NCBI GenBank assembly: GCA_036940085.1
Contig: JALLBK010000369.1
Coordinates: 1-37,166 of the forward strand
Source: Discostella pseudostelligera
Taxonomy: Eukaryota; Bacillariophyta; Thalassiosirophyceae; Thalassiosirales; Thalassiosiraceae
Length of the DNA: 37,166 nucleotides
Direction: 5' to 3'
Positions within the stretch are counted from its first letter, which is position 1. Each line of letters starts with the position of its first letter. Below are positions 9,165 through 19,991 of the stretch, piece after piece. The translations under genes and the position numbers were made by a program. The notes below the pieces were generated by a model, which was not told the DNA's origin, searched no databases, and worked only from the letters and a program-made list of their open reading frames with translations.

Positions 9165-11910
9165 CTATTCCAATTGTAATTCCTCAAGCTCCGCGGCAAG
9201 CGTGCTCCAGGTGTTGGCAGCTTTCATTTTGCCAGCGTCCATTGCCAAATCAGCTGCTTCCTGATACAATGAAATCGCCTCCGACGGCTGGCCAATGTTT
9301 GCATGTAGTTCGGCAAGTTTCGCCATCAAATCGTAATCCTCAAATAGACATTGTTCGTCTGTGTTAACAAGTCCGAGAGCTTCATCGTCAGAGAGACGAG
9401 AAGTCCGAGATGAAACAACCTCGGTTGCTGGCTCGCAAGATCGAACATTTTCAAGTGTCAATTTCTCAGTAGTGCCATCATCATCATATTGAACGACGAC
9501 TGAAAGACCATCGTCAACTTCTACGACAACTCCAGAATAAAAAGTCCCTTCCATGCAATAGTTCCCCTCCACTTTGTCACCAGGTGTAAACCTATGTGAA
9601 TTCACACATGATAGATTGCTTGCATTCACGCCGCCGGCTTTATTTGTAGATAGCTTCATCATCGCCAATGTATCTTCTAGAACAACCATTTTCTCTACAT
9701 CCATGGCAACTCCTTCATCGTCAATTATATGATACAACAAACAGCCCGCTGCAATCTTTGGGGCAGCCGTCGACCTCGTCGATGCCATGGCTCTCTTGCA
9801 ATATTCCTTCGATGATTGAACATCGATTGGCACGTTGGATTTGAGGAGGGGCGAGCTGTTGAGCAAGTAATTGTGAGAAAATAATCAAAGTTAGTATCAT
9901 CAACAAAATTTGAGAAGCATGTTGATTATGAACGTACACAAATGAATCAAGTCCAATTCTGGCTCGAGCAAGAGCAAGGCAAGCTGGAGCATCGCCGAGT
10001 GAAGCTGCACAACACAAATGAAAGATAACAGAAGAAATGCAATGACTGGGTATTTCCTCGAGGCTCTCTCCATTTGATGAGACCGTTTCAGGAAACCGAT
10101 CGGTGCCGTGAAGACAGGCCAAATGATAATGCACTTTTCCCAAGTTGTATTTTGTTTCTTCACTGATGTTCATTGGTGGTTGTGCCCTTTTCGGCATCAT
10201 CGTTCCTCGTAGATTCAGACGAAGTGTGCGGTTGTTTTCCATGGCTTCGCCGTTATCCTGGCTACTCTTCATTCGGCGGGGCTTGATGTCACCTGATTCG
10301 TATCTGTGAAATGCTCTGTGATCGAACAAAGTATCGACCAAACCTAGCTTAAGCTAGCAGAGAGTTTGAAAAGAGGATGATGAATACAAGCTGTGTTCCA
10401 AAAGTAGCTCAACATGAAAGAGAATGCTTACATTGCTCGTGATCTCATCGACGTCTGACTTAGATCGTTTAATTATCGCGGGAGTACAAATTGCAGATTG
10501 CCTTACTGAGTGCCGAATACTCCTTGACATATCTGCTATGTTTGACCTACGATGAGATGAAATAAAATAAGTCCTCGATCATAATACAAATGTTCGTTCG
10601 TTTGAGAACTTGCTCTCACCTTTTTAGAGTCTCAGTAATATTGTCCGTTTGAACATCGATCGGACGCATGAAAACACTTTTCCTCAGAATCCGATTTGCA
10701 TCTAATCTCCGGAATCTGCACTTGTTCTCTTCATTATATATCGCCGAGTATTCACTAAGAGTGCTCTCATCATCAGTGTATTTTGCTTGATGCTTTTTTT
10801 CATTGCGTGAAAGCTGAAAGATTGGAATGCCAAGTCTATCGGACAACTCGCAGTGGCGAAATGTTTTGAAAAACAACGCCATCCCTCTAGGTCCGAGATC
10901 GCCATCACCGAACCGGTAGTCCATAGATAGTATTTGCGGGTCGGTGTACAGATCTCCTACTCCCTGAATGTCAGCAACAAGCCGATTGCCTTCCGATGCG
11001 TAAAAACTGTGCGCTGAAAACACCTGCGGAGTCTTCCTCCGCTCCTCAAGATCCACAAAGCCTGAATTAGTATTGTGTTTGATGAAGCCTAATCCATATG
11101 AATCATTCCCAGCAATAAATCTCTCCACAGCGAACATTGGCTTGCCAGGACGATCAACAAACTCCATCGCGTAGGCTCGGATGAAATCAATTTTCTTCGG
11201 AGAATTCGTCTGGTTGAATTTCTCCGCCCAATTCATTGCTTCATATTGCAGTTTAACATCTGTTAGTACGGATTCTTTCCCTTCCTGAGATGTGTCGATT
11301 TCGCCCTGGTTCATGTAACATCTGGAAGATTGTGAAGTAAGTGATACGTGATGTGCACAAATGAATTAAAAATGATTGTCAAATCCTCTCACTTACTTGG
11401 CCACGTAGTTTAATGCTCTACTCCAACCATAACAATGAAAGCGATGGTTCGACGCAGATTGAGGTGGTGTCGCAAGCTTCTTCATACGAAAGCAGTGTCG
11501 CATCGCACCGTTCGTGAAGGGTACCCTCTCGATCTTGACGATTGTCATCTCTTGTGAAAATTGTCTCGCCTCCACATTGTATTCGTAACGAATAACACGC
11601 TCTGCGGGTATTGATTGGATATTATGCTTTGACCAAACATCTTCTTCTGCGACAGCCTAGAAAGGCACAGAAGACAACGCAACATTGAATGCAATTCATC
11701 TTTAATTGAGGCACCGAAAAAGATTCGTCTCTCACCTTCGCCGCTGCACGTCGAATCCTATTGTTTGGTTATTTAGGTGATGACGAATGATAAGAAACTC
11801 GAATACCAACGAAATAAGGTGAAACTAGGTAGACATGGATTTGAGTTCTGCAATGCTTACTTTTCTCGAAGACTCTTCTGGACGGATTTCCTATTTGCTG
11901 AAGCCGCCAT
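9165..11910 (-). CDS. EEF2K: Eukaryotic elongation factor 2 kinase (alpha-kinase), seven exons
   Basis: An atypical alpha-kinase that would phosphorylate eEF2 and slow translation elongation. Exons are 11861-11910, 11736-11757 (22 nt), 11397-11656, 10620-11321, 10432-10546, 9938-10353 and 9165-9855. All junctions are GT-AG and phase-compatible, giving 751 residues (human 725). The N-terminus has a basic helix (KSVQKSLREKIRRAAAK) where animal eEF2K binds calmodulin. The kinase domain includes GAMRHCFRMKKL (75-86), Lys111 in NYVAKCY, DIQGVGDLYTDPQIL (229-242) and FGDGDLGPRGMALFF (248-262). The C-terminal helical repeats match eEF2K (SLYQEAADLAMDAGKMKAAN). Two oddities are the altered zinc-ligand region (FRHCELSDRLG) and a Tudor-like segment at about 611-661. 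Exon structure is by eye and should be close. Confidence 0.9.
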
Positions 11911-12361
11911 GATATCTTGCAATAATTGCCGGCTCTCGCCGCTCACGCAATGGATAGGTCCGGCGAACAGAACCACTGAGATGACCAACAACGAAGATGG
12001 CAGCGCGCTATCGCAGCTTGATTCTATTCGATGCGGGCCGGAGGATCGAGCGGAGTGCGTTTGCCTATTGCCATAATATTATTAATATCCATGTCGGTCC
12101 GGTGCCGATGAAATCTGAAATCTTTGCCAACATCCAACATCGGCATGGTGCATGGTGAACATGAACATGGCGGTGGCGGGAAGGTGGCTTGAAGGTGGAA
12201 GCCGGCGAAAGTTTGGCGAAGAAGATATTCGGCGAAAATGGCGGGAAGACAGAAAATGCCACGTGTAAGCACGGCGGCCGCCGAAGCTCCGTCTCCCATC
12301 CGCCTTTCCCCGACTTACAATAGACAGTTCAGACCATACAGTTAAAACGTGCAACTAAAGA
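11911..12361. promoter_or_regulatory. Upstream region of eEF2K
   Basis: Lies between the eEF2K start and the 3' end of the SLC44 gene. It contains GGCGGGAA at 12175-12182 and 12240-12247, the second followed by GCCACGTGTAAG with CACGTG at 12260-12265. The same GGCGGGAA/CCACGTGTAAG pairing appears upstream of the ABC transporter gene. Short frames on both strands here look spurious. Confidence 0.45.
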
Positions 12362-15116
12362 TTAATGTTCGCTGCTTGCTTCAGATATTCTACTCAGTCG
12401 TTGATAGATCAAGGGAAACGCTTGGCTCAAACTCAATGGATGTTCTGCGAAGCAAACATAGACGGACTTGATTGCCGATCGCAAAGGTTCCATTGCCGTG
12501 AAAAGAATAGTATGACATAGCATATAAGCAACGAGGAGGATTTCTAATAGAGATACATCCGCAAGAGGGTTGGAGGCGAAGGAATTACGATGGAAAACCA
12601 AGACAATTCCAAAGAGCATTGCTATCATCCCCGAAGCGAGGTGGCAAACTGAGGAACACAGATGCGTCGTTATGTCATCGTGTATTATCGATTCCACACC
12701 TACGCATAAGAGCAGGCACAGCATGGTGTTATTTCAGAACGTAATACCAAATTCTTAGTACAAATATGATGCTGCACGTACCTGATGTTTCTATCAAAGC
12801 AGCAACGTCATGTGCAGCCATCTGATAACTCTTATAGTACATGGCCACATGACTCATCGCCAAGTCGGAGTGACAACGCACGAAACTACGGATGGCAGCA
12901 TCCAGCTTCCTCCAACAATCCTCCATTGCGTGTTTCCATCGATGTGGATTTGTAGTCACAACACTGTTATCAGTAGAGATCTCCATTCCTCGAAATCCTC
13001 GTGAGCTATTCATCGATTGGGGTTGGAAACGGCGTAGGAACAATCCCATGGCATTGATGTTACGGACAAAACTCCACAACATTTGTGCTAATCCACCAAG
13101 AAGTCCACACTGCGCTACTGAACCCAAACCGATGGTGCATCCCGCCTTCAGGAAGGATTTCACTGTTGTTGTCGTATTAGTAGCTGTTGATGATGCTATC
13201 GATGACACTGAAGACTGCCTTTGAAATGATGTAGAAGTCGGATTAGACGTAGAATTTCCACTCTGATCCGCGGTTTCGTCATAAACATCATCGTCGTCGT
13301 CGTCGTCATCATCTTGGCGAGCAAACTCATCAAAATCCATAACGGAAGCATACGCTGACGCATTTGCCATGCGATACGCTTCAGGCATGGAATTGTTCCC
13401 TCTCATGTAGTCACGATTGTCATCATCGCCGCAGAATAAACTATCTGGACCACTGCAATCTTCCGTGTTGGCATCTTCATTCTCTGATATGGTTTCCAGC
13501 ACCTTTGTTGGGGTGCATTGTGGAGGCTTTTGTCTACTACGACGCTTTCTACGCTCCTCTTCCTCTGCACGTCTCTCCTCCTCTACCCTCATGCGTTCCA
13601 TAATCAATGTAGTTTGAGACCCAAACCAGGATGCTACGCCACCCGAGGTCACATACCCGATCAATCGAACAATGATTTCAGTGGCCCATTTCCCCGAAAT
13701 TAATGTAATGAGTAGCCACAAGAAATGTACAAACTTGCTAACAGTTGCATCATCTTCGTGCATCTTCACAGAGAGAACAACACTAAGTGCGCCCCACCAC
13801 AGTGAGACTACCACAAACTGCAGTATCAACAAGAGTGAGATGGCCCGCACGAACGATTTACGGCGTAATGATCGTGATACTATATCCAATGTTGTCACAG
13901 CCAATACCCGAAAAAATGTCCTACGATCAGCATGTGATGATGATGAAGAAGTCGAGGATGACAATCTGTATCCTCCCTCATTTTGTGTAGTACGAAATGC
14001 AGGAGAAGGGCCCTTCATTCGAAAGCATGCATCTCGAACCGTCATTCCCAATGGCAGTGCCATCCCCCAACTTCTCCGTTCATTTGGTAACATGATCCAT
14101 ATATAAATTGCCAAGATGGGATAGAGCCATATGCATAAATGAGAAGATGTTAAAATGATCCGACCAACATAGGCATGACGCTTGTCGTTCCCACCCCCAC
14201 CTCCTGGATGATTGTACAATAGGCGTGTAATGAATAGAGATAGTAATGTAGCAATGAGTGTGGAGAAGAGGATGGTGGTATGGGAGGTGGAGGACATGGC
14301 CATTTGTGACCATGAGTGATTGATGTTTCTATTGGTGCCGCCACTCGCAACGTCCTCATTGTGATGATTAATGTACTCATTGGGATAATAGAGATGTGGT
14401 AAGAGCAATCCGGTGGGCAAAACAATGCATGCTAGGATTGTGTAGGATACATCACGAGGTCGGCGTGGTGGACGACGCGATGGTCGAAGAATGTTGGAGT
14501 GAGAAGAATTGTTGCTGTTGATGATGGTAGTGTTGTTGATGTTATTGATGCAAGTGCCATGTGAGAAATGGAGAGGCGGCGAGCTGCTATTGCAATTGTT
14601 CGTGGTGCTGTAGTTCGCTTCTTCGCCATGCTCGCCGCAATCGTAGTGGTTGTCATTTTCATGGCGTTGATGATTGTTTCTGCCAATATTAACTGCTCCA
14701 CTTCCAGTGTCATTTTCTCCGGATTTATCAGAAGCAATTCTGGTAGCAAACTTCAGAATGGATGCGACACTACGTGTACCACCATCACCACCTGCCGTAG
14801 GCACTAACATCGTCTCGCCAAACAATGGCATTGGAGGTACATTACGTAAGAGATCCTCATCCTCCACCACCTCATCTTGATCATTACCCCCCATCTCCGT
14901 GTCTTTGCCTCTCCCTGGATTCTCGGCCACCATGGAAGCAAATAATTTGTCTGTCCGTGGAGTTGCCTCCATCTTGGCCAAGGACAAATCTAATGTCATG
15001 TCAGCGAAGAAAAGACTGCCTTCACTGCTGCAGCTTTCACTTCTACCATAGCGTTTATTGTGATTGGTGGTACTGCTGCTGCTGTCATCGCCATCGTTCG
15101 GCGTCGTTATCGTCAT
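12362..15116 (-). CDS. Choline transporter-like protein (SLC44/CTL family), two exons
   Basis: A polytopic membrane protein of the CTL/SLC44 (PNS1-like) family. Exons are 12782-15116 and 12362-12699, with an 82-nt intron (GTACGT donor, TAG acceptor) whose phase restores ALIETSGVESIIHDD. Splicing gives 890 residues. About ten hydrophobic segments begin near VSYTILACIVLPTGLLLPHLYY. The family-typical region FLKAGCTIGLGSVAQCGLLGGL is followed by FVRCHSDLAMSHVAMYYKSYQMAAHD and two final membrane spans in exon 2. The first ~200 residues are Ser/Asn/His-rich and cytosolic-looking. A charged loop carries an RRAEEEERRKRRSRQK stretch and a nine-Asp run encoded by a trinucleotide repeat near 13285-13315. 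The family suggests choline or related transport; the substrate is not shown. ATG at 15114-15116. Confidence 0.82.
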
Positions 15117-15832
15117 GGTCGCATCGACACCACAATATCCAAAACCAACTATTTCAATTCATGGATATCTCAAGATTGCTGTTCATTGCACTCTGCAATG
15201 ATCCGCTCCAGCAAGACTGTTAATCTCGTCGCGTCTTCACGGGCATTGCACCAGATTGAACCGTCTTCGTCGTCATTGCCGTCGCCGCCACCATCGACAC
15301 CACCGACCGTCTGCTGTGTTGTGAGTGTTATGCTGCTTTGTGTCTGTGATGGTAGGCAGCATGCAGCAGCGATGACGCGTAGAACACCATCCGATGTTGA
15401 ATGTGGGCTTGAAACATCGGTACGAAAGTAATCAAGAAGAAGACTACCAAGAATGAGAGAGGAGATGATGCATAAGATATGATCAATAAGTTATCGGTAT
15501 CGATTGGCACATTAAGTCTCATGATCATTAGTTTAAGAAATGATATTGTATCTCTCAAAACTCTCTTACATGATTATTATCTCTGCACCAGAAGACCCAC
15601 CATGGGTTCTGTCGTGGGCATATAATATAATGATATCTCTCTCTTGAGGTGACGGCATACCATGTCCAAGCCCCCAAAAGTATCAATACAATGTCACAAA
15701 GAGCCGGTGACATTGTCATTAGTTAGCAAATATTGCAAATCATGATCTGCTGTATTCATTCATTCTTCTCTCCCTACCAAAACCGATACGCAGACCGATT
15801 GGTAAGAAGACTAACAGTTGAGGGTGATAAAT
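15117..15832. other. Intergenic, SLC44 promoter and 3' flank of the light-harvesting gene
   Basis: A 716-bp gap between tandem minus-strand genes. Open frames on both strands are low-complexity reflections of CATCG/CGTCG-type sequence near the SLC44 start. I see no repeats or recognisable elements. Confidence 0.4.
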
Positions 15833-16591
15833 TTAGATTCCCTCGGGAAGGAAATATCCAGCCTTCGCCGCATATTCAGGGAAGACGAAGGCGGGGCTAA
15901 GTTGCGACACAACATCGGTACCAGAGTTGACTGCCTGGCAGATAAGTCCAAAGGCACCAAGCATAGCAAGACGGCAATGCTTGATCTCTTGAAGTTGCTT
16001 CTCGGCATACTCCTCAGGGGTGTAGTTGAAGCCAAGGGGGTTCCAAGCACCGGGATATCCAATGCCAATGTCACCAACGACGCGGTTCTTGCCCTGTTCC
16101 TTGATACGGGTAACACGACGGTATTCCACCCATGCCGCGCCGGCAACAATTTGGTAGAGGGCCGATTCGGGCACAGTGGTCAAGGCCTTGAAGGGGTTGA
16201 GCTCACTGTAGGCATCGACACCGCCAAACTCCTCTGAGCCGGGGAAGGTACCAAAGAGTCCGGGCCAGATGAAACCCACCACGGCGAGCTGGGCAATACG
16301 GCCGTGTGTGAGCTCGGCCTCACGGAGCCACTCCAAGTCAGTCATGAAGTTGCCCTCGACGTACAATGGGTTGTTGAATGACGCGAAGGGGGCGGTGGAG
16401 AAACCAATGGGGTCGAAGCCGACATCTCCGGGTAAGGAGCCGTCGAGGGTGGAGGGGCTGGAGCCGTAGGGAAGCGCCTTGGTGCCTTCAACGAAAGGCT
16501 TGGCGTTGAGGGCGGTGGTGGCCTTGCCGGTTTGGGCGGGGGCAAAGGCGGCGGCGGAGCCAACGAGGAGGGAGAGAGCGGCAACCTTCAT
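15833..16591 (-). CDS. Fucoxanthin-chlorophyll a/c light-harvesting protein (Lhcr/Lhcf superfamily)
   Basis: A three-helix antenna protein of the plastid thylakoid membrane. Starting at ATG 16589-16591 gives 252 residues beginning MKVAALSLLVGSAAAFAP, a classic diatom ER signal peptide plus ASAFAP-like cleavage site. The frame extends 57 codons further upstream, but that would bury the signal peptide. Helix 1 is DLEWLREAELTHGRIAQLAV with the chlorophyll-binding E..HGR motif. Helix 2 is in SALYQIVAGAAWVEYRR. Helix 3 is QLQEIKHCRLAMLGAFG with E..HCR. The DVGFDPIGFS motif precedes helix 1, and FPGSEEFGGVDAY follows it. The EYRR segment and overall layout resemble red-lineage (Lhcr or PSI-type) members, but subfamily is uncertain. 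Intronless, with upstream TGACGTCG at 16700. Confidence 0.92.
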   Translation of the reverse strand: MKVAALSLLVGSAAAFAPAQTGKATTALNAKPFVEGTKALPYGSSPSTLDGSLPGDVGFDPIGFSTAPFASFNNPLYVEGNFMTDLEWLREAELTHGRIAQLAVVGFIWPGLFGTFPGSEEFGGVDAYSELNPFKALTTVPESALYQIVAGAAWVEYRRVTRIKEQGKNRVVGDIGIGYPGAWNPLGFNYTPEEYAEKQLQEIKHCRLAMLGAFGLICQAVNSGTDVVSQLSPAFVFPEYAAKAGYFLPEGI

Positions 16592-17118
16592 GGTGGATGT
16601 AGTAGAGAATTCGACGAGAGTATCGTAGGATATGGGAAAGGTGGACGTGCTTGGTTGATATCGGCGGCGGCGGAGGGTGGACGGAGGCAAAGCAAGCAGT
16701 GACGTCGTAAATGGCCGCGGATTCGAGTTCAACTTGAGCAATCCACAGAGGAATTCATACAACTCGGTGCATCCAGAGAGGACTGCAGGAACGTCTGCCT
16801 GTCGTCCTTTCGGGGGGGCGGATCCACTGGCCCTCTTTTGAACCCCGCATTCTTTGGATTCTCAACGCATCAAAAATCAGAAGGGGACATTTTCAAATTT
16901 ATTCAAATATTAACAGCGGAACTAGTACTGATTGTGCGACGCGAAGCCTCGCTTGACAACCGAAACCCATCTTTACGTTCACAACAACAACATCATGACC
17001 ATGACGGCAAAATTTTCAGAGTACGTGCCATATCGATAGAACGATGCAATACAACAGCTAGATAGTTGGACGCAATACCGCAGCTACTGACACATCTTGT
17101 CTCAAGGGAGAGGAGTAC
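16592..17118. promoter_or_regulatory. Bidirectional promoter light-harvesting gene / BTB gene
   Basis: A 527-bp head-to-head gap. TGACGTCG at 16700-16707 lies about 110 bp upstream of the antenna start. TGACGT is the core bound by bZIP factors, and diatom aureochromes recognise such a site (established knowledge). No GGCGGGAA motif was noticed in this gap. Confidence 0.4.
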
Positions 17119-18765
17119 ATGGTTATGGTGATGAATAGACACTTGACACCCATCAGCCCAATCAGTGCAGACTATGCCAGAGACTATGCTGAAGATGACT
17201 TGATTATGATCAACAGGCATCGTCGGCTGCCATCGAGCGTGACATTGAAACACCACCGTCAGGAAGCTGACAATGTCGACTCGTCAGAAGGCACATCGAC
17301 GACTTTCATGGGGACGAGTCCAGTCTCATCGGAACAAAACACACAGTTAGATGCAATGCTTGACCAGCGACAATCTGTTATTCCAATGTCAGTGTCGCAT
17401 TGGATGAATGGAGAGCACATAATATATTCACAAAAGCAAAAGCGAGAGAACTCCCACCACCACTCTCGCCGTTCTAAATCTATCATCGAGGACAAGGAAA
17501 AACAGCACAAGAGTCGGAGAACAAACAAAATGAACAAATATCAAACTACCCTTACATGGCGGATGGATCCATCCATCAGCCTCAGTGACTTCACGCTAAC
17601 TTTCATCGGGATCGATGACCACATCGCCATTCAGAAATATATGAAACGGAAAAAAATGAAACGAAGCAAACGGAGAGATAAATGGATAGTGGATGGATTG
17701 TATTTGGATAGGTCTCAATCTTCTGACGAGGAAGATGATGAAAATCACGACAGTCAATACCGTGCTAGTGGTAATCACAATGATCATCCAACAATATCTA
17801 GAATGAAAACATGCAACAATACAGTAGTGGAACACTACCATCTTCACAGGGTGAACCTTGCAGTAGGACAAAGTGGTTGTGATTACTTTGCTCGTCTGTT
17901 TCGGGAAAAGGACGACATTTCTAGCAGTAGTAGTAGCAACCACAACCAACATTCCGTGGAGATTCCATTAGCATGTCTACCAGCTATACCGGCCATGCTC
18001 GATTATTTGTACGATCCTCATCCAAAAGCTCAAGTGCATGCTACCACTGCCACAGCCGTACCACTTCGTTATTTGGCAACCTACTTTGGCAATCGTTTAC
18101 TATTCGATTTGGCGACACAATTCCTACACGAGGATTTGAGGCCGGCCACTGCCATTGAATACTTGCAACATGCCGAACTGTTCCGTCAAGAGAAGTTAGG
18201 AGACGTTTGTATCCGGATATGTGCTGAGAGTTTTGACCAATTGAAAGTAACATGGTTTGCATCACTATCTCCACAATTGATGATACGAATACTCCATTCG
18301 CGGTATTTTCAACTTTCCATCAATCGACATGTGGTATGCTCAAGAATCGCATCGTATTGTCGATGTCAAATGCACAATATTGACAGGAAGGATTTACTTT
18401 CGCTGACAAATGCAAAGATCATGCCAAAGATATGTCCTGAAGAGGCATTATTCTTCATTCAGCTAATGATTCGATTGGGCATTGCTATGGATGATCTACT
18501 TCATGATGACAATTCAAAGGAGAGGAACTTGTACGAACGATGCATTGACGCGGCTCCCGAGGTGATTCAAAGCATAATTGATTCCGCATGCCTGGGGAGC
18601 ACATATAATACCGATCGAATACAGAAGTGGCACAACATACCCAGTCGACAAACGAAGAATGCACGCGGAGATTACTGCAAGCTGCCACCGCAAATCAAAG
18701 TCCAGTTGTTGGAATACGCATTGGCGCATCAGCAGAACAGAAAGTTAGTAGGGACAGAGGTTTAG
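17119..18765 (+). CDS. BTB/POZ and BACK-like domain protein
   Basis: A 548-residue protein with a recognisable BTB fold at about 240-340: VEHYHLHRVNLAVGQSGCDYFARLF is the usual core in which residues buried behind a conserved His are followed by S-x-YF-x-x-LF. It continues through VEIPLACLPAIPAMLDYLYD and LRYLATYFGNRLLFDLATQFL. A helical BACK-like region follows (AIEYLQHAELFRQEKLGDVC and on). BTB proteins often serve as cullin-3 adaptors or oligomerisation modules; nothing here selects between these. The first ~200 residues are His/Ser/Arg-rich with clusters such as KRKKMKRSKRRDK, suggesting disorder and possible nuclear targeting. No kelch or zinc-finger partner domain was seen. Intronless, ATG at 17119. 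Confidence 0.75.
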   Translation: MVMVMNRHLTPISPISADYARDYAEDDLIMINRHRRLPSSVTLKHHRQEADNVDSSEGTSTTFMGTSPVSSEQNTQLDAMLDQRQSVIPMSVSHWMNGEHIIYSQKQKRENSHHHSRRSKSIIEDKEKQHKSRRTNKMNKYQTTLTWRMDPSISLSDFTLTFIGIDDHIAIQKYMKRKKMKRSKRRDKWIVDGLYLDRSQSSDEEDDENHDSQYRASGNHNDHPTISRMKTCNNTVVEHYHLHRVNLAVGQSGCDYFARLFREKDDISSSSSSNHNQHSVEIPLACLPAIPAMLDYLYDPHPKAQVHATTATAVPLRYLATYFGNRLLFDLATQFLHEDLRPATAIEYLQHAELFRQEKLGDVCIRICAESFDQLKVTWFASLSPQLMIRILHSRYFQLSINRHVVCSRIASYCRCQMHNIDRKDLLSLTNAKIMPKICPEEALFFIQLMIRLGIAMDDLLHDDNSKERNLYERCIDAAPEVIQSIIDSACLGSTYNTDRIQKWHNIPSRQTKNARGDYCKLPPQIKVQLLEYALAHQQNRKLVGTEV

Positions 18766-18917
18766 ATGGTTCTTTCATTGCACAATACATGTGTTGTTGC
18801 CTATACTGACAATGATTGAAGGAGTGGGTTGAATACACTGTGAGATATGCGACAATACCTAAAGAATAGGTATAGAATGTCATCACGTTGCTATCTTACG
18901 GCATCTACTAAGAACTT

Positions 18918-18945
18918 TCATCATCATCATCATCATCATCATCAT
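18918..18945 (+). repeat. (TCA)n microsatellite
   Basis: Nine perfect TCA units in the 3' flank of the BTB gene. Confidence 0.9.
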
Positions 18946-18970
18946 ACACAATACACAATAGACCACCGGA

Positions 18971-19379
18971 TTAATATCTAGGCACCAATTGCCGCATCAT
19001 TATAGCCTTAAGCATAACCAGTAACGAATATACCACCACCTTCGAAGACGAAGAGACGGCGGAATCGTAGGCTACGGTAGCTGCGACCATTAACTGTTGT
19101 TCCTGCTGATCTTGACGTTGCATTGACTGCTCAAATGAATTCATTGCGGAGTCGCCATCGCTTCCGCCTCCCATTTGGCCGTTACATGTTCATAGCTACC
19201 AGTACTAAAGCTTTCACGATGAGAAAGAAGCATAATGCTGCAAGAAGAGACTTCCTAGTGCAACAAGTGCGACCTTCCGTTTCTTCTTCTACCACCGCTT
19301 TCGTAGTAGTAGTATCATCACCACCCATCGGGACGGAGACTGGAGATGGCGTATTGGGGTTGGCGGAGGAGTTGGACAT
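18971..19379 (-). CDS. Hypothetical small membrane protein (tentative two-exon model)
   Basis: Not recognised. Two short frames join in phase 0 across a possible 70-nt intron (19130-19199; donor GTAGCT, acceptor AG). Exons 19200-19379 and 18971-19129 give 112 residues with hydrophobic segments SLLAALCFFLIVKALVL and KVVVYSLLVMLKAIMM. The N-terminus TPSPVSVPMGGDD resembles ATPVTIPMGTADR in the neighbouring small membrane gene at 19947. The two may therefore be divergent paralogues in opposite orientation. The donor is not a strong consensus. Without the intron only a 65-residue single-span protein (19182-19379) is supported. Confidence 0.35.
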
Positions 19380-19611
19380 GTTCTCTGCGATAATGAAAAG
19401 ACAACTTCTTGTTGGCGACTCTGGTGACTATCCGATTTTAGATTTTATGAGGAATAAATTCTGCTATCGGGTAGTAGATAGTGCCCTGCCTCGCTTCGCC
19501 TCTCTTTGATCGGAGCATCCTTCATCGTTCTGTTTCTGTTCGTGGTCATGGTCACTGGTCACATCCAGCTACATCGTTCCCTCTTGAAACTAGATTGTTC
19601 ACTTCCTCTCT

Positions 19612-19734
19612 CACAAAATACAAACCTCAAAAGGACTATGGTACGTCGTTCCAAGTAACCCCAACCTACCCAAACCAACAACAAAACCAACGAATCATGT
19701 GCACAAGATAATTGAACAAACCTACCCAACCGCA
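19612..19734 (+). pseudogene. Truncated duplicate of the 5' end of the 19947 gene
   Basis: The sequence ACAAAATACAAACCTCAAAA and what follows closely match 19864-19991, covering the leader and first codons of the membrane-protein gene (shared CCAAGTAACCCCAACCTACC, CCAACAACAA and CCTACCCAACCGCA). In this copy the start context has drifted and the ATG at 19697 meets a stop after three codons. It looks like a partial, non-functional tandem duplication. Confidence 0.7.
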
Positions 19735-19863
19735 CGTATTGGCGATAATGTACTTACTAACTACTCCTAAATGAGCTCGTTCAAACATATCATAGTATGA
19801 CGTCATGAAGAAGCTCAATCGCCTAAAGATCGTCAACATCGCTCAACGGAGAGGCGTTGGGAT

Positions 19864-19991
19864 CTCATAAAATACAAACCTCAAAAGGACAACGTCGTTC
19901 CAAGTAACCCCAACCTACCCCAACCAACAACAACAAAAACAACGAGATGATGTCTGACGATAAGATGATTGACCAATCCTACCCAACCGCA
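19864..19991 (+). repeat. Direct repeat, intact copy (leader and first codons)
   Basis: The second, functional copy of the ~125-bp direct repeat whose first copy is at 19612-19734; offset is about 252 bp. It spans the 5' leader and about the first 15 codons of the gene at 19947. A perfect TGACGTCA lies between the copies at 19798-19805. Confidence 0.7.

Noticed and set aside
13285..13315. Trinucleotide repeat (GTC/ATC) in the SLC44 gene as a separate element
   Set aside because: It is in frame and encodes an Asp run in a loop; listed with the gene instead.
16592..16762. 57-codon N-terminal extension of the light-harvesting gene
   Set aside because: The classic signal peptide starts at the internal Met (16591); the extension would prevent targeting and has an Arg-rich, non-conserved sequence.
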